Positions 25,662-35,427 are shown, counted from the stretch's first letter. The stretch: DNA of 64,000 bases from Streptomyces sp. A0958 (GCF_004795035.1 NZ_SSBK01000037.1:1-64000); one strand, 5' to 3'. A program made the numbers and translations. The notes: generated from the letters alone by a model not told the origin.

Positions 25662-25735
25662 TAGCGGGGACAGGATTTGAACCTGCGACCTCTGGGTTAT
25701 GAGCCCAGCGAGCTACCGAGCTGCTCCACCCCGCG
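25662..25735 (-). tRNA. Initiator tRNA-fMet (CAT)
   Basis: A 74-nt cloverleaf on the minus strand with anticodon CAT. It has the initiator hallmarks: three G:C pairs next to the anticodon loop (TGGGCTCATAACCCA) and no Watson-Crick pair at 1:72 (C opposite T). CCA is not encoded. Confidence 0.95.
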
Positions 25736-25922
25736 TCGGTAAACACAACTCTACGCCATGTTCGCGGCCCTCATGACCACCCGACGACCGCTCCGCCTCC
25801 GTACGCCGTTCCAGCGGCCCGCATCGACAAGCAATGGGGTGAATGCGGTGATATGACTGTCCTGAATACAGCCATTCGGTGCGGCTCCGGGAGCAGACGA
25901 TAAACGACTATCCGGCACATCC

Positions 25923-26126
25923 ATGGGCAAGCGCGATGTCCAGGAGGAGAAGAATCGCGAGGAGGCGTTCAAGGCGTACGTGAGAGAGGCAGCCGGTACG
26001 GGCGGCCAAGACGGCACCCGCAGGGGCAGCCGCGTCGACGACCTGTCGAAGCTCTGCGACCTCCCGGACAAGGGCGCGCTCACGGAGGAGGAGTACCAGC
26101 GGGCGAAGTCGAGGCTCCTGGTATGA
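25923..26126 (+). CDS. Small SHOCT-domain-like protein
   Basis: A 67-residue acidic/basic protein starting MGKRDVQEEKNREEAF. Its C-terminal half, DDLSKLCDLPDKGALTEEEY followed by QRAKSRLL, matches the short C-terminal (SHOCT) oligomerisation motif. No membrane segment is present, so it may be a stand-alone SHOCT unit. It has no strong Shine-Dalgarno sequence before ATG 25923. Function unknown. Confidence 0.6.
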   Translation: MGKRDVQEEKNREEAFKAYVREAAGTGGQDGTRRGSRVDDLSKLCDLPDKGALTEEEYQRAKSRLLV

Positions 26127-26319
26127 CGCCCGGCCGCCGCACGGCGCGCACGGCCGACGCCCACTCCTCCCGCCCCGGGCCGTCGAACCCGGGGATGACG
26201 TCCGGGAGGCCCGCCGGCCAGACCGTCGGCCGGGGGCACTGTGCGTTCCCGTACGGGCGGACTGTCGGTGGCCTCCGCTGCCGTTGATGCGCAACACGGC
26301 GTTGAGGGGGACCGCAGCA

Positions 26320-26355
26320 GAGCGCCCCGACCGGCAGAAACCGATCGGGGCGCTC
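26320..26355 (-). terminator. Terminator downstream of tRNA-Lys
   Basis: GAGCGCCCCGACCGG and CCGATCGGGGCGCTC form a 15-bp stem (one mismatch) around CAGAAA, 38 bp beyond the tRNA. Confidence 0.8.
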
Positions 26356-26393
26356 CGCCGCAGGTCAGAGGGTCGCCCCTCCCCTGCGGCCGG

Positions 26394-26467
26394 TAGGCCG
26401 TGTGGGACTCGAACCCACAACCAACGGATTAAAAGTCCGCTGCTCTGACCAATTGAGCTAACGGCCC
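26394..26467 (-). tRNA. tRNA-Lys (TTT)
   Basis: A minus-strand cloverleaf starting GGGCCGTTAGCTCAATTGG with anticodon loop CTTTTAA and T-arm GGTTCGAGTCC. CCA is not encoded. Confidence 0.95.
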
Positions 26468-26499
26468 TCGGCGAATCACCCCCGAGCATAGCCCGCCCC

Positions 26500-26534
26500 G
26501 GCCGTGCAGCCGATCGGGTATCGGCTGCACGGCC
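26500..26534. terminator. Hairpin between tRNA-Lys and the FG-GAP gene
   Basis: GGCCGTGCAGCCGAT and ATCGGCTGCACGGCC pair around CGGGT. It lies 245 bp past the end of the FG-GAP gene and 33 bp upstream of the tRNA, so it probably stops read-through into the tRNA gene. The intervening 26535-26778 has one doubtful small frame only. Confidence 0.7.
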
Positions 26535-26778
26535 CCGTCACCGGGGTGGGGGCGGGCTCAGGGGCTCAGAAGATGCCCCTTCTACGTCTGCCGGCCGGTG
26601 GCGATCTGCGTGCGGGCTCCGAAGCCCCCTTGCTGTTGCCGTTGTTGCGGAGCAGCTTGCCCGCCTTGTCGCGTACGACGGTGGTCGCCACGGTGGCCGG
26701 GGCTGGGCCAGCGGCCGTCGCCGCCACGGCGGGCCGGGGCGAGGACGGTCGCCCTCGCCCCCGCGCCCACGGGCGGCG

Positions 26779-29700
26779 TCAGAAGAGGTACTGGTACATC
26801 TGCCAGCTGCCGCCGACCTTCACCCGCGCGGCCAGGGCGCCCTTGCCGTCGCCGCGGTAGCTCCACAGCACCCCGGACGTGTCGCGCGCGAGCAGGTCCG
26901 CCATGCCGTCGCCGTTCAGGTCGCCGGAGCCGACCATCGTGTCGTACATGGACCAGCCGTAACCGACCTTGACGCGGGCACCGAGCGTGCCCTTGCCGGT
27001 GGACGGGTAGCGCCAGACCACGTCCGAGCGGTCCCGGGCCAGCAGGTCGCCGTTGCCGTCGCCGTCGAGGTCGCCCATGCCGGCCAGGAGGTATCCCTGC
27101 CAGCTGTAGCCGATCTTCACCCGGGGCTCGAAGAGGCCGTTGCCCTTGCCGCGGTAGAAGTACAGGTCGCCCGCGGGCGTCCGGCCGAGCAGGTCCGCGC
27201 GGCCGTCGCCCGTCATGTCGCCGGGCGAGGTCAGGGCGTCGAACATGTTCCAGCCGGTGCCGATCTTCGTGTACGGCGTGGAGGGCTTGAGCGCGGCGCC
27301 GCAGGCCGGCTTGTACGCGCGCAGCTCGCCGGCCTTCGTACGGACCAGCACGTCGTTGCAGCGGTCGCCGTCGACGTCCTCGAACGGCACGGCGGCGGTC
27401 ACGGTGTCGTCGCCCGTCCAGCCGGTGGCCGACACCTTGTCCTCGACCCGCCCGGCCCCGGTCCCCGTGCCGGCCCGCCAGTCGGCCTTGCCGGCCGAGG
27501 TGAAGGCGAGGAGGTCACCGAACCCGTCGTTCCCGACGAAGTCCCGCGCCACGGCTGCCCCACCGGTCACCTCGACGGTCCCGGAGGTGGTCAGGGCGGC
27601 GCCCACGCCGTCGGCGGGCTCGGCGGTGAGCGTCCAGGTGTAGGCCCCGTTGGGGGCGTACGCGCCGGTGGCGGTCCTGCCGTCCCACGACGCCGTCACC
27701 AGGCCGCGCGCCTCACCGCCGGAGAGCGTGCGCACGGTGGCTCCCGACGCCTTGTTCTTCACCGTCAACTGCCAGGAGGCGGCGGGCTTGGACAGCCACC
27801 ACGAGCCCTGCCAGTTCGGAGCGGACGCCCGCAGATCGAGCGAGCCACCCGGTGCCTCGGTATCGATCACGGTCAGGGCCGAGGCCGGGATGCCCGTGGG
27901 AACGATACGCACCCGCCGGTCGTCCCCGGTGTACGCGACGTGGCCGCCGAAGCGGTCCACGGTCCAGCCGGAACGGCGCACGGTGTTCCGGCCCAGGTCC
28001 GCCGCGTCCACCAGTGTCCGCTGAGGCAGATCGGCGTACGTCCCGCTCGCCGGCAGGCCGTTGTGCAGGTCGAAGAGGGTGAGTCCGGCACCGTCGGTGT
28101 GCGTGACGAAGTAGCCGTCGGCGAGGAGGGTCTTGGCGTCCGGCGCGGTCATGAATCGACCGGTCTGCCGGTCGTAGACGCCATCACCCATGGGCCGGCT
28201 GTAGCCCCGGCATGCCCAGTGGACCCAGCGGCCCACGGCCTGCAGCTCGGTGGGGACGCACTTGTTCGGGGTGGTGAAGGACGTACCGGCCGCGCCTGTC
28301 GTCAGGGACTTCGAGGTCACGGTGGGCGAGTCGGGAAGGTTGCTCCACAGCGTGTCGCCCCACAGGGCCGCAGCCGCCTGCGACCGGCTCTCCAGCACCT
28401 TGCCGGAGTCGTTGGACTCCTGGAACTCGACGACCTTCTTGAAGTCGCCCGACGCCTCGTTCACCACCGCGAACCGGCCCGACACGTCGACGAGCTGAGG
28501 TGATGCCAGGCCCGTGGTGAGCTGTGGGCCCCACTCCTCCGCGCCGTTGCGGAAGAGCATCGTCTGACCGCGCTCGGTGCCTTCCTTGCGGCCGTGGAAC
28601 CCGTCGCCGCTCGCGAACATGGTCACGCAGTACGGCTCGTCGCCGCCCCAGCCGCAGTCCGCGTCCCGCCCGCTGGTGAGGCCGTCCACGCTCGTGCGGA
28701 CCTCGTCGGGGCGGCCGGACGTCTTGAGCCACGTACTCCGGTACGCGCCGATGTACGTGGCCGGCTGGAACAGGCGGGAGTCGTCCGCCGTGGTGAGGAT
28801 GCCGCTGCCCAGGGAGATGCCCGCGGGCTGGGCGGGCATGTCCTCGATGTCCGCGACGCGCGTGTGCTTCACGGTTCCGTCTGCGGCTTCCGTGAACCGG
28901 TAGTAGCCCCAGTCGAGGGCGCCCTCGTAGGTGCGGGTCTCGGCGCCCGCGACCAGGAGGGAGCCGTCCGGCGTCCGGACCATGTCGGTGTGGGCGACGG
29001 CCAGCAGTTCTCCGGTGGTCCTGCCGTCGGCGGAGATACGGATCAGGTTGTCGCCGCGGTATTCGTTGTTGCCCCCGCTCACGGGCGCGACTCCGACGAG
29101 GGTGTTCCCGAGCATCCGGTAGCTCGTGTCGTGCCCGTACCTCCGCAGGTCGAACGACCGGGGTTCGGCCGACAGATCGTCGCGGTCGAACAGCTGGGCG
29201 GCGTAGGAGCCCACTTGCAGCACGGTGTCCGTGCCCAGAGTGACGTCCGAGGCGTGCTCGTCCAGGGTCTGGAGCTTCCCGCTCGCCAGGTCCACGAGCC
29301 ACCAGCCCTGCGTCATGGTGGTGTCTTCCCAGAGGATTCCCCGGACGACGATCGAACGGGCGTCACCGTCGGAGACCGACAGGTTCCAGCCATCGGGAAG
29401 ACCCTCCAGCTGCTGGTCCTCGACCTGGCCGCCCACCGCCCGCAGCAGGTGAAGACTGGTCACGGCCCTCTCGGCGCCGGTGCGGGTGACGACGGTCGTC
29501 CCGTACGTCCCGACATAGGTCTGGCCCTGCGGGATCGCGATGCTGGTGGTCGGCCCGCCCCCCGCGCGCTGCTGCAACGTCACGTGCGGGCTCGGGCTCT
29601 CCGCGTAGACGGCCACGGTGTCGGAGCCGTGCCCGAATCCGGTGGGCCAGTCGCCACGGGGGCGGACTTCCTCGGGGTCGTACTCGGGCGGCTTCGCGAG

Positions 29701-29997
29701 CCGGTCGGGCAGCACGGTGGCCGCTCCGGTCTCGTAGTCGATCCAGCGCAGGCGGTCGTCGCCCTCACGCGCCGTCAGGAAGCCCGTCTCGCCGGCGTTC
29801 AGCACGCTCGTCTCGCGCGGCACGAAGCGGGCGCCCGGCTTCACGATCACGGTCTCCGCGGCCGTGGCGGCTGCCGTACCGGCGACGGCCGTGCCCGTGG
29901 TCGCCGCCCCTGCCCCGGCGGTCACCGCCAAGGTGACCAGAAGAGCGATGCGTCCGGACGCGCGTCGGCGTCTCCACCCGCCGGATGAGTGGGTCAC
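26779..29997 (-). CDS. Secreted FG-GAP/VCBS repeat protein with Ig-like domain
   Basis: A 1072-residue secreted protein. Residues 1-47 are a signal peptide (RRRRASGRIALLVTLAVTAG, cleavage near AAATAAET). A large N-terminal part resembles a beta-propeller; residues about 720-830 contain a FlgD-like Ig fold (GAYAPNGAYTWTLTA); and the last 230 residues are four FG-GAP repeats with Ca-binding DxDGDGxxD loops (GDLDGDGNGDLLARD, GDLNGDGMADLLARD). Start ATG at 29997. It is a single gene between tRNA-Lys and a helicase. Probably an extracellular binding protein; no catalytic motif was seen. Confidence 0.82.
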   Translation of the reverse strand: MTHSSGGWRRRRASGRIALLVTLAVTAGAGAATTGTAVAGTAAATAAETVIVKPGARFVPRETSVLNAGETGFLTAREGDDRLRWIDYETGAATVLPDRLAKPPEYDPEEVRPRGDWPTGFGHGSDTVAVYAESPSPHVTLQQRAGGGPTTSIAIPQGQTYVGTYGTTVVTRTGAERAVTSLHLLRAVGGQVEDQQLEGLPDGWNLSVSDGDARSIVVRGILWEDTTMTQGWWLVDLASGKLQTLDEHASDVTLGTDTVLQVGSYAAQLFDRDDLSAEPRSFDLRRYGHDTSYRMLGNTLVGVAPVSGGNNEYRGDNLIRISADGRTTGELLAVAHTDMVRTPDGSLLVAGAETRTYEGALDWGYYRFTEAADGTVKHTRVADIEDMPAQPAGISLGSGILTTADDSRLFQPATYIGAYRSTWLKTSGRPDEVRTSVDGLTSGRDADCGWGGDEPYCVTMFASGDGFHGRKEGTERGQTMLFRNGAEEWGPQLTTGLASPQLVDVSGRFAVVNEASGDFKKVVEFQESNDSGKVLESRSQAAAALWGDTLWSNLPDSPTVTSKSLTTGAAGTSFTTPNKCVPTELQAVGRWVHWACRGYSRPMGDGVYDRQTGRFMTAPDAKTLLADGYFVTHTDGAGLTLFDLHNGLPASGTYADLPQRTLVDAADLGRNTVRRSGWTVDRFGGHVAYTGDDRRVRIVPTGIPASALTVIDTEAPGGSLDLRASAPNWQGSWWLSKPAASWQLTVKNKASGATVRTLSGGEARGLVTASWDGRTATGAYAPNGAYTWTLTAEPADGVGAALTTSGTVEVTGGAAVARDFVGNDGFGDLLAFTSAGKADWRAGTGTGAGRVEDKVSATGWTGDDTVTAAVPFEDVDGDRCNDVLVRTKAGELRAYKPACGAALKPSTPYTKIGTGWNMFDALTSPGDMTGDGRADLLGRTPAGDLYFYRGKGNGLFEPRVKIGYSWQGYLLAGMGDLDGDGNGDLLARDRSDVVWRYPSTGKGTLGARVKVGYGWSMYDTMVGSGDLNGDGMADLLARDTSGVLWSYRGDGKGALAARVKVGGSWQMYQYLF

Positions 29998-30227
29998 TTG
30001 AAGGTCCCTCCCCAGGAACTAGGCGCGGGGAGAGGCCGACAGACAACCCATACGGCCTTCGCGGTGCGGCGGTTGCCGCTCGCACCCACCCCCGAGCAGA
30101 TGCGGCGACCATAGCAGCAGTCGCGGACACGCCAACGCGCATTTCGAACTCGTTCAAAGAGGCGGACCGCGCAGGTCGGCGAACCCTTTCCCGGCCCATG
30201 CGAAAGCGAGTTCCCGGCCCATGCGAA

Positions 30228-30258
30228 AGCGGGCCCGTCCATGGAGGACGGGCCCGCT
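30228..30258 (-). terminator. Terminator of the DEAD-box helicase gene
   Basis: AGCGGGCCCGTCC and GGACGGGCCCGCT form a perfect 13-bp stem around ATGGA, 33 bp after the helicase stop. Just beside it, TTCCCGGCCCATGCGAAAGC occurs twice with period 22 (30188-30230). Nothing else was seen in 29998-30290. Confidence 0.82.
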
Positions 30259-30290
30259 CCCAGCAGACCTTCAGCAGGTCTTCGACTCAC

Positions 30291-32318
30291 TCAGCCGTTG
30301 CGCTTCCAGCGCGGCTTGTCGTCACGGCGGCCGAAGGAGCCGGTGCTCGTGCCGGTGGAGCGGTGGTCGTCGCGGCGGCCGGTCGGGCGGTCGCTGCCAC
30401 CGGAGCGGAAGCCGCCGGAGGGGCGGTCGTCGCGACGGTCGCGGTTGAACGGACGGTCGCCGCCGCCGGAGCGGAAGCCGCCCGAGGGACGGTCGTCACG
30501 ACGGTCACGGTTGAACGACGGACGGTCGTCGCGACGCTCGAAGGAACGGCCGCCACGGTCGTCACGACGGTCACCGCCGCCCGAGCGGAAGCCGCCCGAG
30601 GGACGGTCGTCACGACGGTCGCCGCTGCTGCGGAACGAAGGACGGTCGCTGCTGCCCCGGTAGCCGCTCTGGCCGGCGGGACGGCCGCTGCGCTCGCCGA
30701 CACGGTCGTCGCGGCGGTCGTTGCCCCGGTAGCCACCGCGGTTGTCACGGCGCTCGTAGTTGCCCCGCTCGTCGCGGCGCTCCTCGCGCGCGGCCGGCTG
30801 CTCCGGCACGGCGGCGGCCGCGAGGGCGGCCTCGGCCTCGGCAGTGACCTCGGCCACGGCGGCCTCGGGGTCGTCGCCCCGCTCGCGCGCGGCACGGGCG
30901 ACCAGGCGGCCGGCCTCCTCGCGGAGCTCCACTGCGCGGCGCTGGACGCGCTCCAGCTGCTTGCTCAGCTCGGCGGCCTCGCGCTCGGCCTGCTTGGCGG
31001 CGTTGTTCGCGGAGTCGGCCTGGACCTCGGTGAGCGAGCGGGCGCCGGTGATCTCGGCGACCTCCGGCTCGAAGACGCCCGCGCCCTGCACGATGTGGCG
31101 CGAGGCGTCGACGCCCGCGTCCTCCATCAGGCGGAAGATCTGGCGGCGCTGGTGCGGCAGGGCCAGCGAGACGACGACACCGGACTTGCCGGCCCGGGCG
31201 GTACGGCCCGAGCGGTGCAGGTAGTCCTTGTGGTCACCGGCCGGGTCCACGTTCAGGACCAGGTCGATGCCGTCGACGTGGATACCGCGCGCGGCGACGT
31301 CGGTCGCGACGAGCGCGTTGACGTAGCCCTTCTTGAAGTCCTCCAGGACGCGGGTGCGCGCGCCCTGGGTCATGCCGCCGTGCAGCGCGTCCGCCTTGAC
31401 GCCCGCGTCGACGAGCTGCTCGGCGATGCGGTCGGCGCCCAGCTGGGTGCGGACGAAGATGATGGTGCGGCCCTTGCGGGCGGCGATGGCGGAGGTGACC
31501 GGCGCCTTGTCCTTCGGCTTCACGACGAGGACGTGGTGCGACATGGTCGAGACGTTGCCCTGGGCGGAGTCGACCTCGTGGGTGACCGGGTTGGTCAGAT
31601 AGCGCTTGACCAGGGTGCCGATCTCGTTCTCCATGGTGGCGGAGAAGAGCATGCGCTGGCCGCCGCCGGGGATCTGGTCCAGCAGCTCGGTGACCTCGGG
31701 CAGGAAGCCCAGGTCGGACATCTGGTCGGCCTCGTCGAGGACGGCGACCTGGACGTTCTCCAGGGAGCAGGCGCCCCGGTTGATGACGTCGCGCAGCCGG
31801 CCCGGGGTGGCGACGAGGACGTCGACGCCGCGCTCCAGCGCGTAGATCTGGTTGCCCATCGACGTACCGCCGCAGACGACCTTCATCTTCAGGCCGAGCA
31901 CGTCGCCGTACGGCTGCAGCGCGTCCGCGACCTGCATCGCGAGCTCGCGGGTCGGGGTGAGGATGATCGCGCGGGGCTTCTTCTTCTCGGTGTGCCCGCC
32001 GGCCAGGGCGGCAAGGGCCGGCAGACCGAAGGAGAGGGTCTTGCCGGAGCCGGTACGGCCGCGGCCGAGGATGTCCTTGCCGGCCAGGGCGTCCGGGATG
32101 GTCGCCGCCTGGATCGGGAAGGGCGCGGTCACACCGTTCTGCGCGAGCTTGCGGACGATGCCCTCGGGCAGGCCCAGGTCGGCGAAGGTGATGGTCGGCT
32201 CGGCGTCCGCCGCTTCGGCGGACTCGACGACGGCCTCCGCGACTGCGGTGACCTCGGTGAGCTCGTCGTTCTCGACGTGCTCGGGCATGACGGTGTGGTC
32301 AGAACTGGAAATTGACAT
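30291..32318 (-). CDS. DEAD-box RNA helicase with Arg/Gly-rich tail
   Basis: A 675-residue ATP-dependent RNA helicase of the RhlE/CsdA type. Visible motifs are the Q-motif region (TFADLGLPEGIVRKL), motif I GRGRTGSGKT, PTREL, motif II VAVLDEADQM, SAT in LFSATM and motif VI YLHRSGRTARAGKSG. After residue 430 comes a charged helical region, and the last 150 residues are a disordered RNA-binding tail of DRRDDRPSGGFRSGGGDR units. The ATG at 32318 (MSISSSD) has GGAAGG 13 bp upstream, rather far; ATG 32288 (MPEHVEND) is an alternative. The corresponding S. coelicolor gene is probably SCO4096 (memory). Confidence 0.92.
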   Translation of the reverse strand: MSISSSDHTVMPEHVENDELTEVTAVAEAVVESAEAADAEPTITFADLGLPEGIVRKLAQNGVTAPFPIQAATIPDALAGKDILGRGRTGSGKTLSFGLPALAALAGGHTEKKKPRAIILTPTRELAMQVADALQPYGDVLGLKMKVVCGGTSMGNQIYALERGVDVLVATPGRLRDVINRGACSLENVQVAVLDEADQMSDLGFLPEVTELLDQIPGGGQRMLFSATMENEIGTLVKRYLTNPVTHEVDSAQGNVSTMSHHVLVVKPKDKAPVTSAIAARKGRTIIFVRTQLGADRIAEQLVDAGVKADALHGGMTQGARTRVLEDFKKGYVNALVATDVAARGIHVDGIDLVLNVDPAGDHKDYLHRSGRTARAGKSGVVVSLALPHQRRQIFRLMEDAGVDASRHIVQGAGVFEPEVAEITGARSLTEVQADSANNAAKQAEREAAELSKQLERVQRRAVELREEAGRLVARAARERGDDPEAAVAEVTAEAEAALAAAAVPEQPAAREERRDERGNYERRDNRGGYRGNDRRDDRVGERSGRPAGQSGYRGSSDRPSFRSSGDRRDDRPSGGFRSGGGDRRDDRGGRSFERRDDRPSFNRDRRDDRPSGGFRSGGGDRPFNRDRRDDRPSGGFRSGGSDRPTGRRDDHRSTGTSTGSFGRRDDKPRWKRNG
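30330..30665. repeat. Repeats encoding the helicase RGG-like tail
   Basis: CGGAAGCCGCC(G/C)GA(G)GGACGGTCGTC-type units recur four times between 30408 and 30620, encoding RDDRPSGGFRSGG on the minus strand. The repeat is in frame and coding. Confidence 0.75.
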
Positions 32319-32528
32319 GCGAAATGCGAAACCTTCCGGAGTCTCGGCACGCGCCCGTAACTCCGTGATTCGCAATTTCGACCGCCTCAATGCGGTCCAG
32401 CCACGGCAAGGGAGAGTACGCGCCACACGGCGCTCTTCTGTGTCGGCGCCGGGCAATGGGATCAAACGATCTACCACCATACGCACTCTCACCCACATCG
32501 CGCAAACCGCCCCCCGGCGGCAGCCCCC

Positions 32529-33119
32529 TCAAGCCGGTCCCGCCTGCGGTGATGCCTCCGGCGTCCGCGTCACATCCACCTCGTCCGGCCACCCCATCGC
32601 GTCGGTACGGAACTGAGCGGCCGGAGACGCCGACGGCGCCGGCGGATCGGGCTCGGAGGGCTTCGAGGGCTCCGGCTCGGGCTCCGGCGGGTCGGGCGGC
32701 CGAGGCGTCTCCTGCGGGTCCGGCCCCGGGTCCGGGTCGGACGGGGCCGGCGGCTCCGGCCGCTCGGGTGCCCCGGGAGCGGCCGAGAGCTCCGGCGCGG
32801 ACGCGCGGCCGGCCCGGTCCCGGTCCCCGTCCGGCAGGGGCTCGTCGGCGGCGGGGCTCCCCGAGGGGGAGGCGGAGGCGCTCGGGGCGTCCGGACCGGC
32901 GCTCCGCCGCTGCGACTGCGCTCCGGCGCCGCCGGTACCGGAGCGGCCGGTGCCCGTCACTGTGGCGCCGTTCGGCTCGACCGCCGCGCCCTTCTGGTCG
33001 GCGGACCGCGAGGGCGCGGGCTCCGCATCGTCGGAGCCGACGCTCATACAGCCGGTGGCCGTGGCGAGCGTCACAGCGGTGACGGCCGCCCAGCGGACGG
33101 GGACGGGCAACTGGCGCAC
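32529..33119 (-). CDS. Putative lipoprotein, Pro/Glu/Ser-rich
   Basis: A 196-residue protein starting at GTG 33119 with GGAGG seven bases upstream. The N-terminus VRWAAVTAVTLATATGC ends in a lipobox-like ATGC, so lipidation at about Cys-24 is likely. The rest is disordered and rich in Pro, Glu, Asp and Ser (PPEPEPEPSKPSEPDPP) with no recognised domain. Neighbouring genes give no functional hint. Possibly a surface spacer or small antigen-like lipoprotein. Confidence 0.6.
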   Translation of the reverse strand: MRQLPVPVRWAAVTAVTLATATGCMSVGSDDAEPAPSRSADQKGAAVEPNGATVTGTGRSGTGGAGAQSQRRSAGPDAPSASASPSGSPAADEPLPDGDRDRAGRASAPELSAAPGAPERPEPPAPSDPDPGPDPQETPRPPDPPEPEPEPSKPSEPDPPAPSASPAAQFRTDAMGWPDEVDVTRTPEASPQAGPA

Positions 33120-33279
33120 GGGGCACCTCCGGGGGCGCGGGGGAGGACGGGGCCCGACCGGCCTGGCATTCCTGACATGAACGAGCCGGGTGTGCCGTGC
33201 ACAACTCCCGCCACCCCGCCGGGGACACGCCCACCCGGCCGGTCCGCACACCTCGTTCACACGTGATGGCCCCGTCGGG

Positions 33280-33630
33280 TCAGCCGTAACCCAGCGCGTG
33301 CAGCCTCTCGTCGTCGATGCCGAAGTGGTGGGCGATCTCATGGACCACCGTGATCTCGGTCTCGGCCACGACGTCCTCGCGCGTCTCACACATCCGCAGC
33401 GTCGGCCCCCGGTAGATGGTGATCCGGTCCGGCAGCACGCCCGCGTACCACTCACCGCGCTCGGTCAGCGGCGTGCCCTCGTACAGACCGAGCAGTTCCG
33501 GATCGTTGGATTCCGGTTCGTCCTCGACGAAGACCGCGACGTTGTCCATCAGCCGGGTCAGCTCCGGCGGAATCCGGTCCAGCGCCTCGGCGACCAGTTC
33601 CTCGAACGCTTCCCGCGTCATCTCCAGCAC
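33280..33630 (-). CDS. Zinicin-like metallopeptidase family protein
   Basis: A 116-residue protein of the minimal metalloprotease family. The zinc motif is TVVHEIAHHFGIDDERL (HExxHxxGxxD) near the C-terminus. The GTG at 33630 gives MLEMTREAFEEL, the start I remember for orthologues; the ATG three codons later is the alternative. Its promoter would lie in the 84-bp divergent gap with the phosphoesterase gene. The substrate is unknown. Confidence 0.85.
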   Translation of the reverse strand: MLEMTREAFEELVAEALDRIPPELTRLMDNVAVFVEDEPESNDPELLGLYEGTPLTERGEWYAGVLPDRITIYRGPTLRMCETREDVVAETEITVVHEIAHHFGIDDERLHALGYG

Positions 33631-33714
33631 CCGGTCATTGTCCCGTACGGCCGCCGGACGTGCCCCGGACCTGGGCGGGGCATATCTGCTCCGGGCCCGG
33701 GGCACAGGCACCCA

Positions 33715-35235
33715 ATGGCCCGCGCCCGTCACCTCCTCCGCCGCCGCCCGCCGCCCCGCCTCGGCGTCGGTGGTCCACTCGCCTCGCCCCGCCCGTTCGT
33801 CCGGGCGCTCGGCCTGGTCGTCGTCGTGCTGTTCGGCGCCTGGCTGGGGCTGCTGGCCGTCGGCAGTGTCCGGACGCCCGTGGGCCCGATGGACACGACG
33901 ATGACCCTGCGGCCCTCGCTCAGCGGCGGAACCAAGATCAACGTGTCGCCGCTCGGCGCCCTGGAGCTCGACTCGCACCACGCCCCGGTGCGGCTCGACG
34001 TCGATGTGGACCGGCTCGACCCGGTCCGCTCCCAGGCCCTGGTCCAGCACCCCGAACGGCTGGCGGGGCTGGAGGACGAGGTCACCACGGACGTCGCCTC
34101 CGGCACCCGCGAACTCGCCCTGCGTTCCTGCGTGGCGGTCGTCACCGGGGCCACCGCGCTCGGCCTCGCCGTCTACCGCAGGCCGCGCCGGGCCCTGGCG
34201 GCCGGCGGCCTCGCGCTCGTGCTGCTGGCCGCGTCCGGCGTCGGCGTGTACGCCACCTGGAACCCGAAATCGGTGCTGGAACCCCGGTTCTCCGGGCTGC
34301 TCTCCAGCGCCCCGTCCGTCGTCGGCGACGCCCGTTCGATCGTCACGGACTTCGACGTCTACCAGCAGGAGCTGGCCCGGCTGGTCACCAACGTCACCAA
34401 GCTGTACGACGCCACCTCGACGCTCCCCGTGTACAGCCCGAACCCGGCGACCCTGCGCGTCCTGCACGTCTCCGACATCCACCTCAACCCGGCCGCGTGG
34501 CACATCATCGGCTCGCTCGTCGAGCAGTACGACATCGACGTGATCATCGACTCGGGCGACACGATGGACCACGGCGCCGCCGTCGAGAACAGCTTCCTGG
34601 ACCCCATCGCCGACCTCGGCGCCCCGTACATCTGGGCGCGCGGGAACCACGACTCGGCGGTGACGCAGAAGTACCTGGAGAACAAGAAGCGCTTCAAGAA
34701 CGTGCACGTCCTGGACCAGGGCAGGGCCGTCACCGTCGGCGGGCTGCGGGTGGCCGGGATCGGGGACCCGCAGTTCACCCCGGACCGGACGGGGCCCGAG
34801 CAGGCCGAGGACGCCCAGGGCGTGGCGGGCCGCACGCTCGCCGCCGCCCTGCGCGAGCAGCAGCGCTCCGGTACGCCGGTCGACGTCGCCGTCGCCCACG
34901 AGCCGGAGGCGGCGAAGGAGACGGACGGGGAGGTTCCGCTGGTCCTGGCCGGCCACGTGCACCACCGGCAGAACGAGGTCCTGAAGGGCGGCACCCGGCT
35001 GATGGTGGAGGGGTCCACGGGCGGCGGCGGGCTGCGAGCCGTGCAGAACAAGAAGCCGGAACAGGTGCTCGCATCGGTGCTCTACCTGGACCGCTCAACG
35101 CACCGGCTGCAGGCCTGGGACGAGATCACGCTGGGCGGTCTCGGGCTGACGACGGCCGAGGTCAGCCGCCATCTGCCGCAGGAGGAGCCGGCCCTCACGA
35201 CCCCGTCCCCGACCGCTCCCACCCACTCCCCGTAA
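33715..35235 (+). CDS. Membrane metallophosphoesterase
   Basis: A 506-residue protein. Two hydrophobic segments (about 33-53 and 150-185) anchor it, and the C-terminal 270 residues are a calcineurin-like phosphoesterase with HVSDIHLN, DSGDTMDHG, ARGNHDS and LAGHVHHRQ, which bind two metal ions. The active domain should face outward. The ATG at 33715 (MARARHLLRR) is chosen by the positively charged N-terminus before TM1; the frame remains open upstream. It precedes a tRNA cluster by 80 bp. Substrate unknown. Confidence 0.85.
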   Translation: MARARHLLRRRPPPRLGVGGPLASPRPFVRALGLVVVVLFGAWLGLLAVGSVRTPVGPMDTTMTLRPSLSGGTKINVSPLGALELDSHHAPVRLDVDVDRLDPVRSQALVQHPERLAGLEDEVTTDVASGTRELALRSCVAVVTGATALGLAVYRRPRRALAAGGLALVLLAASGVGVYATWNPKSVLEPRFSGLLSSAPSVVGDARSIVTDFDVYQQELARLVTNVTKLYDATSTLPVYSPNPATLRVLHVSDIHLNPAAWHIIGSLVEQYDIDVIIDSGDTMDHGAAVENSFLDPIADLGAPYIWARGNHDSAVTQKYLENKKRFKNVHVLDQGRAVTVGGLRVAGIGDPQFTPDRTGPEQAEDAQGVAGRTLAAALREQQRSGTPVDVAVAHEPEAAKETDGEVPLVLAGHVHHRQNEVLKGGTRLMVEGSTGGGGLRAVQNKKPEQVLASVLYLDRSTHRLQAWDEITLGGLGLTTAEVSRHLPQEEPALTTPSPTAPTHSP

Positions 35236-35241
35236 ACCGTT

Positions 35242-35271
35242 TTGGCGATAGCTGCCGCCATCCCATATGCT
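35242..35271 (+). promoter_or_regulatory. Promoter of the Glu-Asp-Phe tRNA cluster
   Basis: TTGGCG (35242-35247), an 18-bp spacer and TATGCT (35266-35271), 44 bp before tRNA-Glu. Confidence 0.6.
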
Positions 35272-35315
35272 TCTCACGTCCCCGACGCGCTGGAAAGCGC
35301 GCAGGTGGGCCCTTA

Positions 35316-35388
35316 GCCCTCATCGTCTAGTGGCCCAGGACGCCGCCCTTTCAAGGCGGTAGCACGGGTTCGAATCCCGTTGGGGGCA
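35316..35388 (+). tRNA. tRNA-Glu (TTC)
   Basis: GCCCTCATCGTCTAGTGGCC at the 5' end, anticodon loop CTTTCAA (TTC), acceptor closed by TGGGGGC and discriminator A. First gene of a three-tRNA cluster. Confidence 0.95.
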
Positions 35389-35427
35389 CGCTTGAACGTG
35401 TGCGAGACTTGTTCTCGCACATTGCTT

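Noticed and set aside
26566..26727. 53-codon minus-strand frame (GTG 26727) ending RRRRGIF
   Set aside because: Middle part has fair codon bias (VRDKAGKLLRNNGNSKG), but there is no ribosome site and the end is AGA-rich; may be a gene remnant.
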